Of a stretch of 6,653 nucleotides of DNA, positions 1-5,621 are shown one piece after another (within the stretch, counting starts at the first letter, position 1; the number at the start of each line of letters is the position of its first letter). The stretch is from Caldifarciminota bacterium. GTDB taxonomy: Bacteria; Hydrothermota; Tepidihabitantia; SM23-42. The notes beneath the pieces were generated by a model. It ran no database searches. It had not been told where the DNA came from and saw nothing but the letters and a program-made list of their open reading frames with translations. Made by a program: the position numbers and the translations under genes. The stretch spans positions 1 to 6,653 of the forward strand of contig DAOVAN010000087.1 in assembly GCA_030671005.1 (NCBI GenBank), in the 5' to 3' direction.

Positions 1-114
1 CCGTCGCGAAGTGGACCCCGCTAAGGGTTTTGGCGAGCTCGGGGAACCTTTAGACGATTTTCACCGTAGTTGTCTGATTCATCAGACGCTTTTTCTGGCA
101 TAATAACTGGGCCC
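1..114. other. Non-coding left edge with GC-rich hairpin
   Basis: No recognisable gene. A GC-rich inverted repeat pairs GGaCCCCG (13-20) with CGGGGaaCC (40-48), giving five plus two base pairs around a 19-base loop. The plus strand is open from the left edge to a stop at 51-53 in one frame and to 101-103 in another; either could be the last codons of a plus-strand gene lying to the left and converging on purB. The stop at 51-53 sits 18 bases before the terminator-like hairpin at 72-94, which is typical spacing for a gene end. With 17 codons or fewer in that frame, no protein family can be named. It could equally be part of a structured repeat. Confidence 0.35.
72..94 (+). terminator. Possible rho-independent terminator (plus strand)
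   Basis: A perfect 6-bp stem, GTCTGA (72-77) and TCAGAC (82-87), with a TTCA loop, is followed after two bases by five T residues (90-94). The T run lies on the plus-strand 3' side, so it would end a transcript entering from the left edge, not the purB transcript. The stem is short and only half G/C, so strength would be modest. Confidence 0.4.
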
Positions 115-207
115 CGCAGTAATACGTAACACGGATAAGTAGTGCAATAACATAATAACTCAATAGCATAGTAACAAGTACGTTGTTGTGTTTTCTGATG
201 TTCTGAT
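115..207. repeat. 93-bp dispersed repeat, copy A
   Basis: This stretch matches 3970-4062 without gaps at 87 of 93 positions, in the same orientation. Similarity stops abruptly at both ends. It begins 63 bases beyond the purB stop in the direction of purB transcription. Inside it, positions 145-176 form four 8-base units (CAATAACA, TAATAACT, CAATAGCA, TAGTAACA). Next to these is a small inverted repeat, AACAA (173-177) with TTGTT (183-187), and then TTCTGAT twice (193-199 and 201-207). No long reading frame is conserved between the copies. The likely nature is a small intergenic repeat element of unknown function. Confidence 0.85.
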
Positions 208-242
208 ATCCGCTTTAAGGAAAGGCAGAAATTCAGGATATG

Positions 243-270
243 AGCGAAACAGTAAGGAGCAGTTCTCGCT
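243..270 (-). other. Hairpin immediately after purB stop
   Basis: AGCGAAAC (243-250) pairs with GTTcTCGCT (262-270) through eight base pairs with one bulged C, leaving an 11-base loop. It abuts the purB stop codon at 271-273. No U-rich tract follows in the purB direction, so it is not a classical intrinsic terminator. It might protect the 3' end of the mRNA or be chance. Confidence 0.3.
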
Positions 271-1548
271 TCAGGTTCGTTTTCCAGTAATGTGTCTCAA
301 GAACCACTTAATATCGAATATCTTCTCCAGTTCAGTGGCGCTGAGATATTTCCGGAATTTACGGTCTTCCTGGGCGACTACTTTCAAGTGCGTTCTTGTC
401 TGTACCGCCTTAAACGACGCCTCCTGTACTGCGTTGTAGGCACGCACCTGATCCATACCCTTCTCGATCAGTGCGTTCATCAAAAGCTGCGATGCATACA
501 CGCCGCGGCTCATCTCGATGTTCTCCTGCATACGTTCAGGAAACACGCCCAAGTTCCCGACGACCCACAACATCTTCTTTGTAATGTAATGCGCCAGGTG
601 TAGCATATCGGGAAAGATGACCCTCTCAACTGATGAGTTGGTGAGATCTCTCTCGTGCCAGAGACTGATATTCTCAAAAGCACTGAACGCATAACCGCGA
701 ATAACCTTCACCAATCCGCATACCCTCTCACAGATTATCGGGTTCTTCTTGTGAGGCATTGCCGAAGATCCTTTCTGTCCCTTAGTGAAGGGCTCGGATA
801 GTTCACCGATCTCAGAACGCGAGAGGTTACGGATCTCGGTGGCGATGCGGTCAAGACCGGACGAATACAGAGCATAGACAGCGGCGAGTACCGCAAACCT
901 ATCTCTTGGCAATATCTGAGTACTGACCGGTTCTGGTCTCAAACCCAATCTCTTCATCACCCTCTTCTCTATCCTGGGCGATAATATCGTGTATGTACCC
1001 ACTGCACCGGACAACTTACCATATGATATCTCGCGCCTCGCGGCAAGCAGTCTCCCGTAGTTACGCGCGGTCTCTTCGTACCAAGAAGAGACCTTATATC
1101 CAAATGTGATGGGCTGAGCAAACACGCCATGGGTGCGACCCATTTGTGGAGTATTCCTGTATTTCGTCGACAATTTCCTCAAAAGCACCATCAGCCTCTT
1201 CACATCCGATAAGAGAATATCTGTAGCTTGAATCAATACAAGCACAAAAGCAGTATCGACTAAATCATAGGAAGTCAGTCCGAAGTGCAACCATCTGCCT
1301 TCAGGCCCTATCTTCTCTCGCACCGCTTCCAGGAACGCGATGACATCATGATTCGTGATCTTCTCAATCGCCTCGATCCTGTCTGGTGTAACCTTCACAC
1401 GCCGTAGTTTCTTGCTCAACCCCTTTGGAATTATACCCGCTGCCTCTTCCACCTCGGTAACGGTTCTCTCAACATCAAGCCACACCTCAAACTTGTATTC
1501 CAGGCTTAATATTTTACTGAGTTCGTCTGTCTGGTAACGTTTTATCAT
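271..1548 (-). CDS. purB: Adenylosuccinate lyase
   Basis: Cytosolic enzyme of purine synthesis that acts twice. It splits SAICAR to AICAR plus fumarate, and adenylosuccinate to AMP plus fumarate. The 425-residue product is of normal length for the fumarase/aspartase superfamily and looks intact. Visible motifs: TNHDV around residue 67, HFGLTSYDLVDTA at 88-100, the GRTHG histidine at 140, and the family signature SSAMPHKKNP at 261-270, which carries the catalytic serine on the flexible loop. The all-helical central domain and a C-terminal helical domain follow. The start codon overlaps the htrA stop as ATGA (1545-1548), which implies translational coupling and fixes the start; only a weak AGGGG lies just upstream. 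No other purine gene is in the window. The signature and neighbouring motifs make other superfamily members (argininosuccinate lyase, fumarase) unlikely. Confidence 0.97.
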   Translation of the reverse strand: MIKRYQTDELSKILSLEYKFEVWLDVERTVTEVEEAAGIIPKGLSKKLRRVKVTPDRIEAIEKITNHDVIAFLEAVREKIGPEGRWLHFGLTSYDLVDTAFVLVLIQATDILLSDVKRLMVLLRKLSTKYRNTPQMGRTHGVFAQPITFGYKVSSWYEETARNYGRLLAARREISYGKLSGAVGTYTILSPRIEKRVMKRLGLRPEPVSTQILPRDRFAVLAAVYALYSSGLDRIATEIRNLSRSEIGELSEPFTKGQKGSSAMPHKKNPIICERVCGLVKVIRGYAFSAFENISLWHERDLTNSSVERVIFPDMLHLAHYITKKMLWVVGNLGVFPERMQENIEMSRGVYASQLLMNALIEKGMDQVRAYNAVQEASFKAVQTRTHLKVVAQEDRKFRKYLSATELEKIFDIKWFLRHITGKRT

Positions 1549-3002
1549 ACCCCTAGATATAGTTGTATAATACGACCATTACGGTCAATGATGAAACTCA
1601 TATCACGCTGGTAGCGCAACGCCTTCTGAAAATCGGTCTTATTACGAATCCGTATATTACCTATCATTAAGACAACATCGCCGGGTGCGATACCTAGCTT
1701 ATCACCAACGCTGCTGGACTCCACATCCGTCACGACCACACCTTCATTATAAGCCAGGTTATACTCACGAGCGAGTCGTTCATCGATGCCCTGGATCTGT
1801 ATGCCGTAGACTACCACCCTCGTTCTTAGCATATCGGCTTCTCTGAATTCCTCTACTACAAACGCCGCATTTTGTCGGTCACCATTTCGCATGAATGTAA
1901 CCTCGAGTCTATCTCCAACAAAGACGTTTGAAACGAACCTGTTCCAATCAACTACTCTTTCGATCGAACGGCCATTGATCGAAATGATCCGGTCCCCTTC
2001 CTTGATACCAGACCCGTGGGCTGCGCTCTCAACGTCTACCCCACTGACGAGAACGCCATAAGGTTCGATGTTCGATGACTCGGCGGTTTCTTGTGGAATA
2101 TCCTTAATCCACAAACCAATCCACGGCACCCTCACTCTACCGTGTTCGCGCGCTTCATTTATGAACTTCTTCACGTCGTTGATCGGTCTGACAAAACCAA
2201 TGCCCTCAGACCCACCACCCGATGTGAAGATCGCAGTGTTCAACCCAACGACCTCACCCAGTATGTTAACCAACGGACCACCAGAATTGCCTGGATTGAT
2301 CGCGGCATCGGTCTGAATCATGTTCTTGTACACCCTGTCTTCCCTCGTCGACTTGATAGAACGGTTGAGTGCCGAAACGACACCGACCGTAACTGTCGGG
2401 CGTGTGTCTTCCAGCAGAAACCCAAACGGGTTACCAAAGGCAACGACCCATTCACCGATCATCAGATCATCTGAATCACCCAACGTGGCATGGGAAACAT
2501 CATCTCCATCGATCTTGAGCAGAGCAAGATCATGTGAGACGTCAGATGCGATCACGCGTCCTTCGAATTGCCTGCTATCAGGCAACGTAATATTAATGCG
2601 TGCAGCATTAGATATCACATGTTCGTTTGTTATGATATACCCGTCCGACGAGATGATCAGGCCGGTACCAAGGCTCCTGATTTGCTGTTTGTAGTAACGC
2701 TCCGGAAAGAAATCTCCGAAGAAATCGCGGAAGAACTCGTCTGCGAAAGGAGAAAAAAATGGCGAGGCAGACACGACCTTGGTCTGCACGACCGTTATGG
2801 AAACCACGGACGGGCTGACCTTTTGAGCGGCAACGACTATTGCGTTCGACCGCTGTCCGGATATTTCATCATTGAGGCCAACCAAACGCGCACCTTCGTA
2901 GTAGTAGACTTGAGGTCGTGGCATGAGCCATCTGTACACCTGCACAGCGAACAAACCCAACGCTATACCTATGATGACAAGCAAATAATCTCTCAACTTC
3001 AT
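1545..3002 (-). CDS. htrA: HtrA/Deg-family serine protease, membrane-anchored, two PDZ domains
   Basis: Envelope quality-control protease (DegP/DegS/DegQ family, S1C) of 485 residues. A hydrophobic segment at about residues 5-22 after MKLRD has no clear cleavage site, so it probably anchors the protein in the inner membrane with the rest in the periplasm. The trypsin-like domain spans about 55-285 with the triad His128 (TNEHVI), Asp158 (SHDLALLKI) and Ser240 (NPGNSGGP), all present. A Phe-rich stretch at 82-99 sits where the family has its regulatory LA loop. PDZ1 covers about 293-385 (binding loop near YGVLVSG, 315-321) and PDZ2 about 395-483. Two PDZ domains favour a DegP/DegQ-like architecture over the single-PDZ DegS. 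It lies 64 bases after truA and overlaps purB by four bases. No heat-shock or sigma-E-like promoter was recognised in front of it. Confidence 0.95.
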   Translation of the reverse strand: MKLRDYLLVIIGIALGLFAVQVYRWLMPRPQVYYYEGARLVGLNDEISGQRSNAIVVAAQKVSPSVVSITVVQTKVVSASPFFSPFADEFFRDFFGDFFPERYYKQQIRSLGTGLIISSDGYIITNEHVISNAARINITLPDSRQFEGRVIASDVSHDLALLKIDGDDVSHATLGDSDDLMIGEWVVAFGNPFGFLLEDTRPTVTVGVVSALNRSIKSTREDRVYKNMIQTDAAINPGNSGGPLVNILGEVVGLNTAIFTSGGGSEGIGFVRPINDVKKFINEAREHGRVRVPWIGLWIKDIPQETAESSNIEPYGVLVSGVDVESAAHGSGIKEGDRIISINGRSIERVVDWNRFVSNVFVGDRLEVTFMRNGDRQNAAFVVEEFREADMLRTRVVVYGIQIQGIDERLAREYNLAYNEGVVVTDVESSSVGDKLGIAPGDVVLMIGNIRIRNKTDFQKALRYQRDMSFIIDRNGRIIQLYLGV

Positions 3003-3066
3003 CGTCTTATCTCAATAGTCTCATGATGATCGAAATACAAGTAGAGAAACCACATGACGCAAGCAT

Positions 3067-3786
3067 TCAGTACTTTACCGCGACAAGAAACAGACCTTGC
3101 GGAGGGGCAAAGTTAATGTCCCTCTTGGGTTTGTCAAAGAAATCCTCGACTTCGGCAACCGAGAACCGTGCTCTTCCGATGTCCACCAAGAACCCCACAA
3201 TACCACGAACCATCTTGCGCAAGAACCTGTCCCCCTCGACTTCTATACGGATCATGCTGCCTTCGCGTGTCACGGTTATGTCGTATACATTGCACATCGT
3301 ATTGTCGCTACCATTACGTACTGAAAGCTTTTCGAAATCCCGATACCCGACCAGCGACGGAATTGCCTTTTCTATGGTTAAAACATCGGGTATTTGTTTA
3401 ACAAACCAATAATACCGCAACCTGAATGGCGATGGCTCCAACGTGATGTTATAGTGATAGACCTTGGTCTTAGCCGAAAACCGGCTATTGAAGTCATCCG
3501 GGGCAACCGTAATATCCCTAACGTTAATATCATCACCCACCAGGGAATTCGCGCCCTTCTTTATCGAAAGCAGCGGTAAGTGGCAGTCGGTGTGAAAATT
3601 GGCAACCTGGCCGAGCGCATGAACACCCTGGTCAGTCCTGCCAGCTGCGGTTAGTTTGATTTCCTCGCCCGTTATCTTACGCAGAGCAACCTGGAGCTCT
3701 CCTTGCACCGTTCTCCGATTAGGCTGATACTGCCAGCCAAAGAAACGTGTGCCTTCATATTCGATTATCATGCTCAAATTACGCAT
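3067..3786 (-). CDS. truA: tRNA pseudouridine synthase A
   Basis: Cytosolic enzyme that converts uridines 38-40 in the tRNA anticodon stem to pseudouridine; the family acts as a dimer. The 239-residue product is of usual length. Family motifs in order: IEYEGTRFFGWQ (8-19), TVQGELQ (26-32), AAGRTDQGVHA (47-57) containing the catalytic Asp52, SRFSAKTKVYHY (101-112) with Tyr110 at the spacing of the active-site Tyr of E. coli TruA, FLRKMVRGIVG (188-198) and APPQGLFL (227-234). The chosen ATG gives the customary N-terminus; a second Met at residue 6 is less likely because it would leave almost nothing before the IEYEGT motif. There is no Shine-Dalgarno sequence beyond GAAG touching the start codon. 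A strong -10 box sits eight bases upstream, suggesting a leaderless or nearly leaderless mRNA. It is probably the first gene of a unit with htrA and purB. Confidence 0.97.
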   Translation of the reverse strand: MRNLSMIIEYEGTRFFGWQYQPNRRTVQGELQVALRKITGEEIKLTAAGRTDQGVHALGQVANFHTDCHLPLLSIKKGANSLVGDDINVRDITVAPDDFNSRFSAKTKVYHYNITLEPSPFRLRYYWFVKQIPDVLTIEKAIPSLVGYRDFEKLSVRNGSDNTMCNVYDITVTREGSMIRIEVEGDRFLRKMVRGIVGFLVDIGRARFSVAEVEDFFDKPKRDINFAPPQGLFLVAVKY

Positions 3787-3794
3787 CTTCAGTA

Positions 3795-3822
3795 ATTATA
3801 GTCAGAACAGATTGCAAATCAA
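3795..3822 (-). promoter_or_regulatory. Sigma70-type promoter of truA
   Basis: On the minus strand a perfect TATAAT (3795-3800) is preceded after 16 bases by TTGATT (3817-3822), which matches four of six consensus -35 positions. Only eight bases separate the -10 box from the truA ATG, so transcription would start about one to three bases before the coding region. This is inferred from sequence match and spacing only. Confidence 0.6.
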
Positions 3823-3840
3823 TACACGCGTTACACTCGC

Positions 3841-3866
3841 CCCGCACTTTCTTACGAAAATGCGGG
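3841..3866. repeat. Inverted repeat with 11-bp stem
   Basis: CCCGCAcTTTC (3841-3851) and GAAAaTGCGGG (3856-3866) pair with one mismatch around a TTAC loop. Neither side is followed by a T run, so it is not a standard intrinsic terminator on either strand. It lies just upstream of the truA promoter, between truA and the pilS end. Confidence 0.6.
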
Positions 3867-3871
3867 ATACT

Positions 3872-3908
3872 CAATTTTGTTGCCATATCCTAGATATGTA
3901 CAAAATTG
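3872..3908. repeat. Two-part inverted repeat (9 bp plus 6 bp)
   Basis: An outer perfect stem, CAATTTTGT (3872-3880) with ACAAAATTG (3900-3908), encloses an inner perfect stem, CATATC (3884-3889) with GATATG (3893-3898), closed by a CTA loop. The internal loop is three bases on one side and one on the other. It is AT-rich and starts five bases after the preceding hairpin. It could be a cruciform, a protein-binding site or part of the pilS 3' untranslated region. Confidence 0.55.
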
Positions 3909-3969
3909 GCACAGGATCATTTCATTCGCAGTATCACTTCGTTCGCAGAAAACGCAAAACCATTGCACT

Positions 3970-4062
3970 CGCAGTAATGCGTAACACGGATAAGTAGTGC
4001 AATAACATAATAACTCACTAACATAGTAACAACTACGCTGTTGTGTTTTCTGATCTTCTGAT
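3970..4062. repeat. 93-bp dispersed repeat, copy B
   Basis: Second copy of the repeat at 115-207, with six substitutions and no gaps. It begins 11 bases beyond the kinase stop in the direction of kinase transcription, the same orientation relative to its upstream gene as copy A has to purB. The 8-base periodic core (4000-4031) reads CAATAACA, TAATAACT, CACTAACA, TAGTAACA. The neighbouring inverted repeat is ACAAC (4029-4033) with GTTGT (4040-4044), shifted by one position relative to copy A but still present. The flanks share nothing obvious with copy A. Confidence 0.85.
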
Positions 4063-4073
4063 GATCTGTGTTA

Positions 4074-5540
4074 TTATGCAAGAGGTAGTCTGATAGTAAA
4101 CGTCGTTCCCGTTCCCACCTTACTCTTTACTCTGATCGTGCCTCCGTGGGCCTCAATGATGTTCTTGGCAATAGCGAGCCCAAGGCCGGTCCCACCTTTC
4201 TTTGTGGTGAAGAATGGTTTGAAAATCCTCGTGAGGTCCTTCTTCTCTATGCCGTGTCCGTGGTCACGGACCTCGACACAACCCTCTTCTGTATCCCGAT
4301 ATGAACGGATCTCGATCGTACCCCGAGCACCGCTCACCTCGTAGGCGTTGTTCAAAATATTCGTGAACCCTGCTTTAAGTTTATTGAGGTCGGCAAGCAC
4401 AAAAAAATCATCATCCTTCCGTTTAATACTGGCCGTTCGTGCTTTGGTTCTCAGCATACTATCGATCAGCGCCTCGTTTATTACTTCACTGATCCGGACT
4501 CGGTTCTTGTTCTTCGGGGTGAACTGTGCAAAATTGAGAAAATCCGTAACGATTTCATTGAGCCTGATCGTCTCGTTCAAGGCCATGTCAATGAAAGGTA
4601 CTATGTTCTTCCTTCGCTTGGTATCCCGAATGACTTCCAGTGAACCCCTTATCGAAGACAGCGGATTGCGAATCTCGTGAGCAAGGGAGCCGCCCAGTTC
4701 AGCCAGTAATTTGGTCTGACTGGCAATGCGCGAATTTTCTTCGAGTTTTCTGATATCAGTCATATCCTGTAGCACTGCCAACCCCGCCTTGCCATTGAAA
4801 ATACGGGTGCAAGATACAAAGTAGTGCCGATTCCCGAATTTCAGCTCGACAGTATTAGGTGTATCCTTGTACTTCAGGAATTTTGCCACATGAAGGTGAA
4901 CCGTAGCACGCAGTCGGCTATCAGGCATGTTCGTATACAATATATCTCCCTTGCTATCCATGGTTATTACGCCGGAGGGAAGATTTTTTATTATGTCCTC
5001 GGTGGTCAGCCGCAGACGCGCTGCTTCCTCAACGCGTTTCTGATAGCGCTCGGATAATGCCCCACTCAGTATGCCAATCAGCAAAAAGAGTAGCGCGACT
5101 ATATAGAACCGGTACATTACCATTGACATGGTATAGCTCTCCATACCCCGGCTCTCGAGGAACACCAAGCCAAAGAAAAACAGAGTCGCACTGAGTGATA
5201 TTATGTACGCCCCGCGCCGATAGAGATAAATCGAACTGGCGATGATCAATATCGTATAGAGCAGAGGAAACATGCCCTCGATGCCCCCAGTGTAGTATAT
5301 TATCGCGCCGACAAGAGGGATGTCGGCAATGAATATTGTGTACAGCAAAGCAGTGTCTGGGATTCTTTTCTGCAGCAGCAAAAAACATATCGCCAGTACA
5401 ACCGAAACAAAAATGAGATACCACAGAGGGTTGGGCGTACGGTACAGGGGCGGATATGAAGTTAAAAGTATAAATGTTACTATAAACGGATGGATTACGA
5501 TGAGACCAGTTATTCTGCTAAATCTCTGTGGATTGGCCAT
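4074..5540 (-). CDS. pilS: PilS-like membrane sensor histidine kinase
   Basis: Two-component sensor kinase, 488 residues, in the inner membrane. About six hydrophobic segments (roughly 12-29, 40-57, 64-82, 89-107, 111-128, 143-161) with little between them match the PilS sensor layout. A PAS-like domain follows at about 178-262, starting EDIIKNLPSGVITMD. The HisKA domain at about 275-340 holds the phosphoacceptor His288 in SLAHEIRNPLSSI. The HATPase domain follows: N box NILNNA (394-399), G1 box DHGHGI (426-431, His replacing the usual Asn after the Asp), F box FKPFFTT (440-446) and G2 box GGTGLGLAI (449-457). All catalytic parts are present. It lies 81 bases after a pilC-type gene, which supports control of type IV pilus genes through a sigma54-dependent PilR partner, but no response regulator is in the window. 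NtrB-like kinases share the catalytic half, so the substrate pathway is inferred. The start has no clear Shine-Dalgarno sequence; a weak TTAACA/CATAAT pair with a short 15-base spacer lies in the gap. Confidence 0.85.
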   Translation of the reverse strand: MANPQRFSRITGLIVIHPFIVTFILLTSYPPLYRTPNPLWYLIFVSVVLAICFLLLQKRIPDTALLYTIFIADIPLVGAIIYYTGGIEGMFPLLYTILIIASSIYLYRRGAYIISLSATLFFFGLVFLESRGMESYTMSMVMYRFYIVALLFLLIGILSGALSERYQKRVEEAARLRLTTEDIIKNLPSGVITMDSKGDILYTNMPDSRLRATVHLHVAKFLKYKDTPNTVELKFGNRHYFVSCTRIFNGKAGLAVLQDMTDIRKLEENSRIASQTKLLAELGGSLAHEIRNPLSSIRGSLEVIRDTKRRKNIVPFIDMALNETIRLNEIVTDFLNFAQFTPKNKNRVRISEVINEALIDSMLRTKARTASIKRKDDDFFVLADLNKLKAGFTNILNNAYEVSGARGTIEIRSYRDTEEGCVEVRDHGHGIEKKDLTRIFKPFFTTKKGGTGLGLAIAKNIIEAHGGTIRVKSKVGTGTTFTIRLPLA

Positions 5541-5621
5541 TACCGATAATTGACGTCAGTTATTACTTATATCTGTATTATGCCTTAGCGCTGTCTCTGT
5601 TAAGGAACCTGGGCTGTCTTC

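Noticed and set aside
1..60. The GC-rich left edge considered as a tRNA or rRNA fragment.
   Set aside because: It contains no cloverleaf arms or conserved anticodon and T-loop arrangement, and no rRNA segment that I can recognise.
21..101. A 26-codon minus-strand reading frame starting at 101 and ending at 21-23.
   Set aside because: It is very short, has no ribosome binding site, shows no recognisable motif and overlaps the terminator-like hairpin; the composition does not suggest a real peptide.
188..439. Plus-strand open frame of 83 codons crossing the purB end and the intergenic region.
   Set aside because: It lies mostly antisense to purB, whose motifs are unmistakable, and its product shows no family features.
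2568..3026. Plus-strand open frame of 152 codons antisense to the htrA start.
   Set aside because: It is fully opposed to the conserved protease N-terminal half, has low-complexity composition and no recognisable domain; it is a by-product of htrA codon use.
3749..3997. Plus-strand frame of 82 codons spanning the truA start and the intergenic gap.
   Set aside because: It runs through the truA promoter, two hairpins and the repeat, and has no plausible start signal; the part inside the repeat is not preserved as a frame in copy A.
115..4062. The repeat pair considered as a CRISPR array or as terminal repeats of a mobile element enclosing truA-htrA-purB.
   Set aside because: The copies are 93 bases long and nearly 3.8 kb apart with ordinary housekeeping genes between them, there are no spacers, no transposase or integrase, and no matching target duplications were seen, so a composite element is unsupported.
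5029..5424. Minus-strand frame of 131 codons within the kinase membrane region.
   Set aside because: It is a different frame of the same strand inside the intact kinase gene and is rich in Cys and His without any motif; it is a shadow of the hydrophobic segment codons.
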